A stretch of 64,000 nt of DNA, taken from NCBI GenBank assembly GCA_020465985.1, contig JAANYP010003732.1, positions 479,501 through 543,500 on the forward strand, read 5' to 3'. Source of the DNA: Centrapalus pauciflorus (taxonomy: Eukaryota > Streptophyta > Magnoliopsida > Asterales > Asteraceae). This document shows, one piece after another, positions 48,559 through 60,995 of the stretch. The translations under genes were made by a program, and so were the position numbers. Each line of letters opens with the position of its first letter. The stretch's first letter is position 1. A model generated the notes under the pieces. The model made no database searches. It was not told the DNA's origin and saw only the letters and a list, made by a program, of their open reading frames with translations.

Positions 48559-49599
48559 TCAAGATTTTAAGATATGATTAAGATCTTTCTTCCCAGCAGA
48601 ATGATGCTTGAAAATCCATTTCCAGGCCTTCATATGGCTGTTCTTCATTTTTTTAATCCCTCTCTCATTCACCGTAATTCGACATGACGACGATCCGATT
48701 ACATCTGATGGAAGTGGATCATACTTCTTCTGGAAAACAGAGTGCTCTTTTATTGACTTTTCTGAAACTGAGTCAATCTTTAAATCAATGAACTCTGAAT
48801 CATCATCATCAACAACAACCATTTCTTTTGATGAAACCCCACTTCCGAAATCCACAAACCCACCTCTAATTCCACACTTTCTTGGCTCATATTCATTAAA
48901 GTCAGAAACTTTTGCACTTGAAAATACCACAGAACCACCCACCTCATGGTCAAGATTCCCATCCATGAAGCTGCTTAGAGTTAGAGACCTAGATCTTGAT
49001 ACATCCATTACACAAACCTCACTTTCCTCATCAAACCCACTTCTGTTTCTCTCACTAGAATCCAGCTTCTCTCTCTTCTTCTTCTTCTCAAAAAGCTTCC
49101 CAATTCTCCAAAACCCATTGCTTTTCTTGACCTCAACAACACAACTATTACTCCTTTTGAGCAAAACAGCATCATCACCCTCTGTTCCACTTCTTTTGAT
49201 TTGCTTCATGTGTGAGAAGAGTGTTTTGTAGTCATCATTACTACCATTTTCATTCTCGATCAAAAACGAGATCCTTCCCACACTTCCCACATCCACTGTG
49301 CAAGATGAGTTTCTGTAAGAAGATACATCGGAGGAGCAAGAACAAGAGGAGAACCTCTGTTCCCCACAGTCGGAACAAACAAGATTCATCAGCTTGTCTT
49401 TGAGGCAGTATGCACAGATTCCAACGGATGATACATTTTGTGGGTGTTTTGTACATGGAACATCTGATGATGATGATGTTGAGAAGAAATTGGTGTTAAC
49501 TTGGTCTGATTCCACTGATTTTCCTCTCTCCTTCATGACTATGATTCTTAAGTTTTGCTTGAAGGATTTTGGTTGGGTTTCAAGGAAAAAACCAACCAA
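48559..49599 (-). CDS. DUF740/OCTOPUS-like plant protein
   Basis: Single-exon frame of 346 residues. Near the N-terminus it has CTKHPQNVSSVGICAYCL followed by LMNLVCSDCG. This Cys-x2-His-Pro then Cys-x2-Cys-Leu pattern is the signature of plant DUF740 (OCTOPUS and OCTOPUS-like) proteins, which act at the plasma membrane in vascular patterning (family knowledge, from longer members). The rest is Ser/Lys rich and probably disordered, with a basic KLFEKKKKREK patch (about 168-178) and a C-terminal HMKAWKWIFKHH segment that could form an amphipathic helix. It is shorter than OCTOPUS (about 650 residues), so it may belong to a separate subgroup. The second Met (codon 22, MKERGKS) is a plausible start because the first 21 residues look unlike the family. 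Function not proven. Confidence 0.78.
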   Translation of the reverse strand: MVGFFLETQPKSFKQNLRIIVMKERGKSVESDQVNTNFFSTSSSSDVPCTKHPQNVSSVGICAYCLKDKLMNLVCSDCGEQRFSSCSCSSDVSSYRNSSCTVDVGSVGRISFLIENENGSNDDYKTLFSHMKQIKRSGTEGDDAVLLKRSNSCVVEVKKSNGFWRIGKLFEKKKKREKLDSSERNRSGFDEESEVCVMDVSRSRSLTLSSFMDGNLDHEVGGSVVFSSAKVSDFNEYEPRKCGIRGGFVDFGSGVSSKEMVVVDDDDSEFIDLKIDSVSEKSIKEHSVFQKKYDPLPSDVIGSSSCRITVNERGIKKMKNSHMKAWKWIFKHHSAGKKDLNHILKS

Positions 49600-50311
49600 T
49601 TTGCATAGAAATTTGGTGGGATTTAGGAAATGAATGTAGAGTGAGTAGGGTGAAGCTCGAGAATTGAAGATGCAATGGCTTTTAAAATGAGGTATAAAAA
49701 AATTGATAAAGAGACAAGGGGCTCATGCAAGCAAGTGCAACCATAATTGCAATGATTTTGTTATCGGTTTTTTATTTGAAAAGTATTTTACTTTAACAAA
49801 TATTTGAATTAAAAATAATTCTGGTTTAAATTTTAGTCATTAATAATTGTATTACGTATCTAATCTATAATATCTATTTGATATGGAAAGTTATAATAAT
49901 AAGTCCCATGATTATTTTGAAATCTAATGATGGTATTAATAATGTCCTTGTATTTGTTTATTATTTGTTTATATTAAAAATTATTTTAGGCATTTAGTTA
50001 GGAGTTGTAATCTCGTTCTTACTCATGTTATTAGTCACCATAATTCGGGTTCATAAATTATTATGTTAATTCATTTAAAACTAAATTCACTTTACTACGA
50101 CATGAAATACAAAAAAAAATGACTAGCTTCCTTTGAATATCATGAAAAAATCAATCCTAAATAAGATAAACTCCTTCCAGAATTTTACAAGGGCAATTCT
50201 ATACGCATACCCTTCTCGGTTGCTAATCACACACCCCGTTCTTAATGTGAGAGGAGATTAACTTTTAATTATCGAGTCTCACGTCATCCACCTGATTTAA
50301 TAGAAATTATG
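49600..50311. other. Upstream region of the DUF740-like gene
   Basis: Presumed promoter next to 49600. The block at 50188-50285 (CAATTCTATACGCATACCC, CTTAATGTGA) loosely matches 24417-24495. No gene. Confidence 0.4.
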
Positions 50312-51365
50312 GTTTGAAAATTACATTAGCAGTCCTTCTGGTTAAAGTTTTGTTACCAATTTTAACCTTAGCCATTTAAAATAACTATTTTATCCATCCT
50401 TGTTTGATAGTTATTATTAAGATTGTTTTTATATACTATTATAAAATAATATACTAATTCTAAATCTAAAAATAGTAAAATTAATTTAATGTAGAATACA
50501 TGAAAATAACTAATAAAATACTTGTAAAGACATATAAATAATTATTATTATTAATTAAAAACTAAAAAGTAACGATTTGAGTTTAGACTTTTTTAAACTT
50601 TTTAAAATAAAATGTAAACCTTTTTTAATTATAAAATAATTATTTTTATTAAGTAGTCATTTTTACCCTTTTTATAATAAATGATTATTAATAAAGATTA
50701 AAACATATAAATTGTTATTTTCATTTTGATTTTTTGTAAAAAAAATTAAACGTTTTCATGAACAATAAATAAATTTTAAGTTTTCAAAATTTCTTGATAG
50801 TTTTATAGAACTTTTCTAAAAACATTTACAAAACTAACTTTTAAAAAACATTTAAATATGTTAAAATTTTCAAACATGTAAGTTTTTCAAAATGTTTAAA
50901 GTTTTTAAACATTTTTCTTCAAAACGTTTAAACTATAAAAATGAATTAACCGTTTACTGAAAGTGTTAAAAAAATTGTTTATGCACAAATTTTAAAACAT
51001 CAAAAAAGCTTTTAGTATTTTTTGACAATGTTTACATTTATATTTTGATTTGAAAAATATTTACTTTTTCTAAAGTAAAAAATCTTAACTCAGACGTAAA
51101 TTTTTAATTTTTAATTAATAATAATTATTCAATTGTATTTGTTAACATTTTATTATTCATATTTATGTCTTATATATTAAATTAATTTTATTGGTATTTT
51201 AAATTTTTTAGATTAGTTTATTATTTAATAATGATAGAAATATTAATAAAAACAACATTAATAATAATTATTAAACAAGTAAAAGTAAAATGATCATTTT
51301 AAATGGTAAAAAGACAATATCCGTAACAAAGCTTCAACCACAAGTATTATCTGTGTAATTTTATA
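50312..51365. mobile_element. Diverged foldback element FB5, about 1.05 kb
   Basis: The left arm (AAATTACATTAGCAGTCCTT, CATTTAAAATAACTATTTTA) pairs with the inverse of the right arm (AAATTACACAGATAATACTT, CATTTAAAATGATCATTTTA). The layout matches FB1-FB4, but the tips are diverged and no duplication was found. Confidence 0.65.
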
Positions 51366-51795
51366 AACTTAAAAAACTAATAAAGAGATAAAAGAGAAGT
51401 GACATGACACAAGGAGTAAAGGAATGAAACAAGCAAATAATTAATGCATAGATTGTAGATTTGTAGATTATAGAACCAGTTGTAGTCTCTTTGTAGTTTA
51501 TATGCGACAGTAGCCCTATCTATCCTTCGTAGTACTATCCATGTCCTTGATTGATTCCCATCCACCAATCTAAACTACTGTCTCTATTTATAATGGTGAC
51601 CAATATATAATAAGGTTAACTTATTAATAGGGTGATGCTAAAGAGACACCTTCATAGGGGTATAATTATAATTTTATTTCTTATCATTTTCTAGGTACTA
51701 ATTAATATAACTTAGTTGGTGAGTGTTTATTGGTTGATATATTTTCTCTTTCCTCATTTTTTAGGCATAGAGATGTCTTTTAGGTAAATTGGGGT
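51366..51795. other. Intergenic
   Basis: No gene seen. Confidence 0.35.
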
Positions 51796-52081
51796 AGGGG
51801 TGAGCTCGGTACCATACCGAACCGAACCGGTACCGATCCCGAAAATACCGAAAACGAATTATTAGTTTTGGAAGAATCGAATACCGAAACGTATAATTTT
51901 ATATGGTGCCGGTTCGGTTCCGAATACCGAATTTTAGCTCATTTAAGAACCGAATACCGAACCGAAAGTACCGAATACCGAATTTTAGCTAATTTAAAAC
52001 CGAATACCGAACCGAATATATTAATTCGGTACCGGTCGGTACCGGTTCGGGTTCGGAAAATGGTACCCGTCGCTCACCCCT
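51796..52081. mobile_element. Palindromic MITE rich in ACCGAACCGGTACC, 286 bp
   Basis: The ends AGGGGTGAGC and GCTCACCCCT are exact inverses. The interior repeats CCGAATACCGAACCGAA. The flanks AAATTGGGG and AAATTTGGG are similar but not identical. Confidence 0.75.
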
Positions 52082-52754
52082 AAATTTGGGTGTCTTTTTA
52101 GACTTCCCCTATTAACACCACTTTCTTCTCTAAAATGTCTTTTTATTATCATTATATTACAGGTCAAAATAGTAGGGATGATGTATGAGAAATTAGGGAT
52201 GATTTACAAAGAAATAGCCAAATTGTTATTGCCTTTCTTAAAACAATAACAATAACATATTTTAAGCTTTAGACATTGTACCTTCTATATAATGTATAGC
52301 TATATAATAACAACATGCAAGTATGCAACTTTAAATTAGGGGATAATTATTTAAAAAAACCCAAAATTGCAAGTTTGCAACCATTTTATTAAGTTTTACC
52401 CAAAATACAAAATAAAGACATTTAACCAAAATTAATCATCTGACTCCCCGGAGATGATAGCTTCTTTTACTATTGCTTCTGAGTTCGTATCGCTACAATA
52501 GAAGAGGAAATTTCATTGATTCATAAACTCGTATACTAATTTTGTTACCACATTTACGTTACATCCACTATTTACTTTACATGTACTTTTGTTAGTTTTA
52601 TACATTACGTTACAAAATGTGAGAGTACCGAAAAATACATTACATTTTCGTTACCAAACATTTTCTTGTCATTTACAATAGATTTTTTGTACTTTTTTGT
52701 ATTCCTCAAATCTATATATATTATTCAAAAATAAAATTTCAATACTATTACGTA

Positions 52755-53273
52755 GGGGTGTGCAAAATAACCGAACCCGCATAACCCACCCGAACCGAAC
52801 CTTAATCGGGTTAAATGGGTCGGGTTATTCGGTTTTCGGGTTCCTTATTCGTGTTAAATGGTACCCGAATACGTAATTCGGTTCGGTTTACGGATAGGAT
52901 TCATGCTTATTTGGGTACCCAAATAACCCGAATAACCCGTTTAATATATATTTTTCATTTTTTTATTTGTTTATAATTATAAATAGTATTGTTTATATCT
53001 ATAATGTAAATATGTAAATACTCATTTTTGATACTCAAAGCATTTAACCCATTTTACCCAAATTACCCAACTCGTTTAAACTACTTTGTTGATGATTTTA
53101 TTTTTTATATCAAAACCAAATAACCTATTTAACCCAAACCGAATAACCTGATACCCATTTAACCCGAAACCGATTAACCTGTTCCCTTATTTGGTTCGGG
53201 TTCAGGTAGCTAACCCATACACTCAAACCCGAATAACCTAATACCCAATTAACACGTCCGAATAACGCCCTGC
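52755..53273. mobile_element. Palindromic MITE rich in CCGAATAACCCG, 519 bp
   Basis: Starts GGGGTGTGCAAAATAACCGA and ends, inverted, GCAGGGCGTTATTCGG. Flanks TATTACGTA (52746-52754) and TATTATGTA (53274-53282) fit a 9-bp duplication with one change. A second copy starts at 60449. Confidence 0.75.
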
Positions 53274-53405
53274 TATTATGTACATTACCAAAAAACTTGG
53301 TAACGTAAGTGGTAATATAATACCATAAATTTTCATCTTTGATATAATATTAAAAGATGTAAATAATAATCAAAATGAAAAAATATTTTGTGATACATAT
53401 ATAAA

Positions 53406-53664
53406 GGGGTGGGTTCAATGGAGAACCTTATGCATCGAAGAATCTTGGAGAACCACAATGCATCGCTAGAAAAACTAAAATGCATCACGTAGAAATTGAT
53501 GCATCATGTGGAAATAATGTAGAAATCGATGCATCACGCGAGAATTTGATTCATCTCGTGGAAATAATGATGCATTAAGGGGGAATTGTGATGTATTTGT
53601 GGTGGTGCATGGAGTTTCTTCAAGGTTCTTCGATACATGGAGGTTCTCCATTGAACCCACCTCC
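53406..53664. mobile_element. Family A copy 8
   Basis: Starts GGGGTGGGTTCAATGGAGAA and ends GTTCTCCATTGAACCCACCT, with only short TATA on the flanks. GATGCATC units inside. Confidence 0.85.
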
Positions 53665-54143
53665 ATATATAGATTTGGGTAATAAAAAGATACAAAAAAT
53701 CTCTTGGAAATGACAAAAATAAGATTTGGCAACGAAAAGGTAATGTATTTTATCATATTTTTCACTGTTTATAACATAATACATTAAAAACTAATAAAAG
53801 GTACAGATAACGTAAATTGTTCGTGTAACGTAAATGTGGTAACGAACAAAATGGGTATGTTAATAAGATGACTTTATTTTGGGTAAAACTTAACAAAAGA
53901 ACTGTAATTTTAGATATTTTAGTAATTAACCCATTGTATACGATGTACTTTCCGGTCTTTCCCTGGTCATTGTATATGAAAATAGTTAAATTTTCATACA
54001 TCGGTATAATAATACAACTCGATGGTCAAATAAATTGTAATTGACTCTAACTATAAAAAATAATAATAACTTGGTCTTAAAATAAACAACAAGTAGACTT
54101 TAGTTCTGTGGTAAAACCTTGTAGGATAACATACCAAAGGCAA

Positions 54144-54450
54144 ATGCTACGATGGTCATGTGGTAAAACCTTGTTAGATAAATTACCAAATGTAACCATC
54201 ATGAATACATTAGGAGTGGCAAAGATCCAATACAAATTAATAGAAATAATTTTAAGGTGGTTTAGGCATGCATAAAGAAGACCTACAACAACAATAGTCG
54301 AGAGATTGGAGTCTATGACGGTCAACAACAAAAGGAGGAGAGGAAGACTAAAAATGAAGTAGAAAGACAGTGTGAAATTAGACTTGAAGGTTATGGAGCT
54401 GGCGGAGGATAATACTTCAGTTAAGAAATATGGAAAGCGGCTATTAAAGT
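54144..54450 (+). pseudogene. LINE reverse-transcriptase C-terminal remnant
   Basis: One frame with two stops reads MLRWSCGKTLLDKL, NTLGVAKIQYKL, LRWFRHA, then RRPTT, RRGRLKMK, and ends near LDLKVMELAEDNTSVK. This follows the order seen at the end of plant non-LTR retrotransposon polymerases (MLRWMCG..., LGVAPI..KLRE, LRWFGHV.RRP, RGRP). The stops (54273-54275 and another in MK*KD) show it is dead. Confidence 0.8.
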
Positions 54451-54533
54451 TATTGTGTAGAATAGGACATTATGCATGTCCTTAGGGACTTATTAAATTC
54501 GTTATATGCATCCTTTTCTTTTATATAAGTACG

Positions 54534-54538
<5 letters not shown>

Positions 54539-54607
<69 letters not shown>
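54539..54607. repeat. (TA)34 microsatellite
   Basis: Left border of the family F element. Confidence 0.95.
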
Positions 54608-54611
<4 letters not shown>

Positions 54612-54990
54612 ATGGTTCGAGAGAGTACCACCCAAATGCAGCGCACCAGAAGGTACCACCTTTAAAAAACTTTTTTAAATTTTTTTTTTCATAAACATGT
54701 TTTAATTAACATTATGAAGATCGTATGTAAATTTCACATACATTCACATCTCCTAGCTCCTAAAAAATGATGTGAACACACACTTACATAATTTTGAAGA
54801 CATGTGAACATGCATTTATGTGATGTGGTTTTCATGCACTTAGAGTGTTCGGATTTGCGTGAAATTCACATATGATCTGTGTAATTTTAATTAGAACATG
54901 TTCATGAAAAAAAATTTCAAAAAAATTACTTTTAAGGGTGGTACCTTCTGGTGCGCTGCATTAGAGGTGGTACTCACTTGAACCTAAATC
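54608..54990. mobile_element. (TA)n-embedded element, family F
   Basis: The left arm (GGTTCGAGAGAGTACCACC, then TGCAGCGCACCAGAAGGTAC) matches the inverse of the right arm (GGTTCAAGTGAGTACCACC, then the same block) for about 70 bp. (TA)n lies on both sides. Confidence 0.85.
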
Positions 54991-55019
54991 TATATATATA
55001 TATATATATATATATATGT

Positions 55020-55075
<56 letters not shown>
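54991..55075. repeat. (TA)n then (GT)29 microsatellite
   Basis: A TA run to 55016, then an uninterrupted GT run. Confidence 0.95.
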
Positions 55076-55079
<4 letters not shown>

Positions 55080-55750
55080 TTTGTTTTGGTGTAGACTAAT
55101 TCCTACGTGTTTCTACATGTTTGTAAGTGCATCTGATACGTGTAAAGATGGTGTAAAACCACTATTTTTCAAGTACCTTTGTTTGGACTTATATAGTTTT
55201 TTGTTACTTGATTTTTGCACTAAACTCTCAAATTAGAAAAGATTGGTCTTTAATCCATGCATGTAAGAGGTTATGAACAACTATTTTTTATTTGTGGTCA
55301 TAATATTCATCATATTATTAATTTGAATAATATTACCTGTCTCGTACGTGTCAATATGATATTAGATTTGTAGCCTTGTAGGTCATATTCATTTAGTGTT
55401 TGGAAAGAAAGATATTGAGTTGATTAAAAAGAAAAGGAATAAATTAATTATGATTTTTGTCTTTTATATAAAACAAAATGAAATTAAATACAAATCAACT
55501 CATAATATAAAATATAAAGTTCAAAAAAAATGATTTTATTTTATTTTTGATCAACAAGATGTGTAAATAAAAAACTGAAAACTACAAATACAAGCTATCT
55601 TTGCCTCACAATCTTTCACAAGATTTAAAAGAAAGGAAGTCAAGCCACAAACAAAGAAAAAAAAAAGAAACAAGAAAATACAAATTCAAGACTCGAACCC
55701 GTAGAAAAACAAAACTAGCAAACCCTAGGATCTAAAAAAGGATCTTATCA
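55076..55750. other. Intergenic
   Basis: No gene seen before the Helitron pair. Confidence 0.35.
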
Positions 55751-56466
55751 TCTATATCTATCTATTCTATTATAAGAGTAACGAGATGCCACATGGCACT
55801 TAGATAAAGCGCCACTTGGCTTCGCATATAACTGACACGTGTACCTTGTAATTCTTTTTCAAAAAAATTTAAATTTTTTTTTTTTCATTTAATTACTTCA
55901 AAAATGTTGACCGCCCCATATGCAAAGAATTTAAACCTTTTTATCAGGTTTGTTGCTTTTTATCACCTATCCCCATATGCAAATTTTTTGAAATCCCTTT
56001 TAATCGGTGGAATAAGTTGCTTGAGCTATCCGCGTATCCCTTGCTCTTCTTTTTCAAAGAATTTAAACCTTTTTTTTACATTTAATTATTTGGAAATTTT
56101 GACCAGCATCCGCGTTGAAGAGGTTTACCTTTATCCTGCCTCCATCTCCTCCACATGCTACTGGTTTATCTCCTCTCCAAATTCAAATTTTTTTTTCCAT
56201 TTATTTAGTTTATATCAATTTACGGTTTCTCCTTATCTTTATCAGCTTATGCATTTGAAGATAATAAAAAATGTAAGTTATAAATTCTATCAATTTCAAA
56301 TTTATATTCCAATTCAAATTTGAATCCCTACATATCAGGATAAATTGCATACATGGTATGCTTCATTACTCTTATAAATGATTGTAGGTTGAACGTGATT
56401 ATTTCATATGCTTCCCAAAAATCGAAACTTTTGATATCTATTTCTTAAATTTCTGGTTATTTGTCA

Positions 56467-56616
56467 ATGGATTCCCAAATAACATTGATTGATGATCTTG
56501 ATGTTATAAAGGATTCATTTTTTATCAAAGTTCGTGTTATCCGGCTGTAGAAGTTTCATGTCTTCAAGAATCCCAGCGAAACATATGCAGTTGAAATGAT
56601 CCTGATTGACGAACAG
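56467..56616 (+). pseudogene. RPA70-like first exon, interrupted by a stop
   Basis: A 50-codon frame starts MDSQITLIDDLDVIKDSF, then KVRVIRL, a TAG at 56548-56550 where the family has Trp, then KFHVFKNPSETYAVEMILID, ending at a GT donor (56617). It resembles the N-terminal OB fold of the replication protein A 70-kDa-like proteins carried by plant Helitrons. No later exons were found. Confidence 0.75.
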
Positions 56617-57238
56617 GTTTGTTATTATTAACTATTTTGTTTCATATAATTGCTATATGTACTGACAATTTGACATGCATACACACGCAGTGAGTGAACT
56701 AAGTCATACAATATTTAATAAAATAAGAGACCATTTTTATATATTCTTGGTTTAAAGAAAATTGTACGCTGGTGGTTCTTGATAAATAATAAAAGGTATA
56801 TAATAATCTCTATATACAAGGTAAAGATTGAATTGTAAATCATGGGAACTTTCATGACCTATGAGCTAATAGTGCAACGGAGTGAAAAAGACTCAATTTT
56901 GGGTCATAATCACCTTAGGTATATATTCCCTTGGATATTTGAGCCATGTTACTAGACGAGAAATATCCATGTAAGGCTGTAACTATGGTAGCATTAACAT
57001 TCTAGGAAATTTTGTTTTAGCTAGCAATGAACATCTCCTAGCTCTGGTGGGAAGTCCATAATCTTAGAGCCTTGCATCAGTTTATAATCACTAGATAAAC
57101 CGAAGTTGAACACCTCAGGGCTAATAATGGATATTTAACGGAAACAAGCATCACACTTGACCACAAATGATTAACCAACTTCTGACATTATCAGTTATGA
57201 AAATCCTTTGTCATGTGAGGTTTACTATCAATTAATCT

Positions 57239-57676
57239 ATTAAAAAGCATCACATGCTACTAAGAAATATTGATCAGCAGAGTAGTTTGTGTAACGGTAC
57301 TAGGCTACAAATAATATCAATGGGTGACCGTGTTATAGAAGCTGAGATTATATCTGGGAGTAATATTGGCAAGCGAACATTTATTCCCAGGTTTCGTTTG
57401 ACGCCTTCAGATAAGACGATACCTTTCAAAATTCAGAGAAGACAATTTCCGCTTGTCGTATGCTTTGCTATGACGATAAATAAAAGCCAAGGACAATCAT
57501 TATCGGAGGTTGGTTTGTTTCTCAAGGACCTGGTTTTCAGTCATGGTCAGCTATATGTTGCCCTATCTAGAGTTAAAAGTAGAGAATGTTTAAAACTTTT
57601 AATTTTAGACAATGAAGGTAGAGTTAGCAGCAAAACGATCAATGTTGTTTACAAGGAAGTATTTTCTGGTTTTTGA
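57239..57676 (+). pseudogene. C-terminal part of a Helitron Pif1-type helicase
   Basis: An open frame of about 140 residues with FAMTINKSQGQSL (helicase motif V) and YVALSRVKS (motif VI), preceded by NGTRLQI and ending shortly before the Helitron 3' hairpin. The Rep domain and the Walker motifs are missing, so the protein cannot be functional. The TGA stop at 57674-57676 is the natural end of such helicases. Confidence 0.9.
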
Positions 57677-58415
57677 TTTGAAACTATGTATCTATTTTTT
57701 TTATTTAAATCTTGTAATTATTTTAAATCTTTTTATATGTATATATGTTAATTAATAAGATTAGCCCGTGTAGTACACGGGTAATAACCTAGTATTATAA
57801 TTATTGAGAACAATTTCTGCCACGTGTCAACATTCTAATACACCACCTTTTCCCGCTCTTTTTCCAAAAATAAAAATTAACATTAATTTAAGTAACATTC
57901 TTATCATTTAATTGATTTAATTTAAACATTATTGTTGAAACTTATTATTTTTGTTACCTAAAATAATTCAAACTACATTTAATATTCATTAAAAGTTTTC
58001 AAGATTAACAATCTAAAATAATTTTTTTTTAAATCAATAAAATAATAAATTTCATGTTTAAATGTCCTAAAGAGTAAATAATTTTAAAAAATTGGTAAAA
58101 TAAAAAATTTAGTTTTATAATAAAAAATTTTAAAAGATTGACTTAGAGTCATTGTTTTTTACTATTAAATCAATAATTTAAATATTTTGAATCATATTTT
58201 AGTCGTCTTCTTTGACTTAAACATTGACTTAGAGTCGTAATTTTTTACCATTGACTCAATGATTTTGCATGTATGACATCTTTTTATTGGTTTTTATTGT
58301 ATCGTAATTTAAAAAAAAAATTTGAAGGTTTTTAAGGGATCCCACCTTTTTATTAATATTAAATTTATAACAAATCTTTTACATTTATCCATGTAATACA
58401 TGATTATTAATCTAG

Positions 58416-58618
58416 TTAGTAATATTAAAAAAATAATGGATTGTTGCAAGTACTTGTCATAGTTAGTCTTTTACATTAGACTCTTTATTTATGTTTTTGA
58501 GTTTGGAGTGTCCCAATAAAAAAATTATATATTTTTTCTTACAACCGCACGATCATTTAACCGGGTGATCGAACTTTGAAATTGGCATTAGTACGCAAGG
58601 AGGAAATTGCAAATCGTT
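58416..58618. other. Short spacer
   Basis: No gene or repeat seen. Confidence 0.4.
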
Positions 58619-59262
58619 AGGGGTTGGGGTTATAGATACACATCAGCCGTATTTTAACCGATCCGGATAAGATTTTTATTGCCTTAAAAAACCGGTTTTA
58701 ATAACTAGTTCGGATTATAACCGGTTTTGGACCCAATATAATGTAACCTATTTAGCCGGTATCGGATATAAAAAACCGAATTTTCCAAAACCTGGGTATA
58801 AAAAATCCATTTTTTATCTTTTTTATTTTACACTTTCAATTTGGGTTAGACCATTTTCTTATCATCTTTCATTTTCGTTTTTATTTTTGATTAAATTGGG
58901 TTTTTTTTAATTATTGTATATTTATATATTTATAACTTATAAGTTATAAACTTATAACTATAATTAAGATAATAAAACTTCACAAATATAGTTTTACTCC
59001 AATCAAACATGTTTTGTATTATTTGATTATAAATATTTAAAATTATAAAATTAGTTTAGTCCAAAATCGGGGTCTTTTCCCTTTTTTTAATCGGTTTTTA
59101 TTACCGGTTAATTATCCGGTATAAAATCCGATCTACCCAAAAAAAAAAAACAAACCTGGTTAAAAAACCGATTCGGATAAAATCCGATCCGCATAAAAAC
59201 CCGGTTACATAGAAGCCGGCTTCGGATCAAAATCGGATATTCAGGTTTTTTTTGCACATATT
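58619..59262. repeat. Palindromic repeat rich in ATCCGGTTTT and CCGGTTAT
   Basis: Starts GGGGTTGGGGTTATAG. The left-arm ACCGATCCGGATAAGAT pairs with the inverse of the right-arm ATTCGGATAAAATCCGATCC region. Same broad MITE class as those at 47.4, 51.8 and 52.8 kb. Confidence 0.5.
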
Positions 59263-60167
<905 letters not shown>

Positions 60168-60448
60168 ATTAATTATACATTAGTATAGATATGTAAACTT
60201 CAAATATATGAGGCTTTTAGGATAAGTTTTTGTTTATTTTCTAGTTTGTCACAAGATAATGAAAGTGAAGAGAAAGAGGTACATGCCGAGTTGCCGACAG
60301 TTCGCATGTTTTGTGGTAGATTTATGAGGCTTTGTCATTATCATTGGCTTCTTCTTATTTATAGTTTTGGTACGTACTCTTTTGCTCAATTACGTCTAAG
60401 TAACTAACTATTGTAAATCTCCAGTGTCACGTTTATTAACATAGTCTA

Positions 60449-60866
60449 GGGGTATGCAAAATAACCGAACCCGAATAACTCATCCGAACTGAACCTTAAT
60501 CGGGTTAGATGGGTCGGGTTATTCGGTTTTCAAGTTTCTTATTTGGTTTAAATGGAACCGGAATAAGTAATTCGGTTTGGTTTACGGGTTAGATTAAGGT
60601 TTATTTGGGTACCCAAATAACCCAAACAAGCTGTTTAATTTATATTTGACATTTTGTGGATTTGTTTATATAATTAGAATTGTTTATACATATATAATAC
60701 AAATATCTACATATCCAATTTTGATACTCAAACTATTTAACTCGTTTTACTCAAATTACCTAACACATTTAATCCGCTTAAACTACTTTGTAGATGCTTA
60801 CATTTTTATACCAAAACCGAATAATCCGATTAACCCAAACCGAATAACCCGATACCCATTTAACTA
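60449..60866. mobile_element. Second copy of the CCGAATAACCCG MITE, right end lost
   Basis: GGGGTATGCAAAATAACCGA and the following 150 bp match the element at 52755 closely. The other arm reaches AACCCGATACCCATTTAAC but lacks the terminal block. Confidence 0.7.
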
Positions 60867-60995
60867 CTTGATAAATCACGCAACCGGTCCGAGTCAAGCC
60901 GAGCCGGTCCGACAATCCAAACTAATCCGGTTTTTTACCGTCCATTTAGTCAAAGACGGTCCATTTTTTAATGTTATTGTTTTCATAAAAATCAA

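Larger units (their letters stand above)
52339..53933. mobile_element. Foldback element interrupted by two other elements
   Basis: The left end (GGGGATAATTATTTAAAA, then AGTTTTACCCAAAATA) matches the inverse of the right end (TGGGTTAATTACTAAAATA, then AAGTTTTACCCAAAATAAA). It is related to the 38.4-kb MITE (both contain GGTAACGTAAATGTGG-type blocks). The interior is split by the elements at 52755-53273 and 53406-53664. Confidence 0.65.
55761..57792 (+). mobile_element. Inner Helitron with RPA-like and helicase remnants, 2,032 bp
   Basis: The 5' end TCTATTCTATTATAAGAG follows an A. The 3' end has the perfect hairpin CCCGTGTAGTACACGGG (57765-57781), then AATAACCTAG, then T. These are Helitron hallmarks (5' TC, 3' hairpin plus CTRR, A-T target). 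It carries parts of two Helitron-type genes with the middle deleted. Confidence 0.88.
55751..58415 (+). mobile_element. Outer Helitron (633 bp) split by an inner Helitron
   Basis: The likely 5' tip TCTATATCTA lies at 55751-55760, preceded by A. The body resumes at 57793 (TATTATAATTATTGAG, CCACGTGTC). The 3' end is the hairpin CCATGTAATACATG (58389-58402), then CTAG and T (58412-58416). The interruption is exactly the inner Helitron, inserted between A and T. Confidence 0.75.

Noticed and set aside
48608..49231. 207-codon plus-strand frame opposite the DUF740-like gene
   Set aside because: It is the antisense shadow of the minus-strand gene, Ser/Leu rich, without recognisable motifs.
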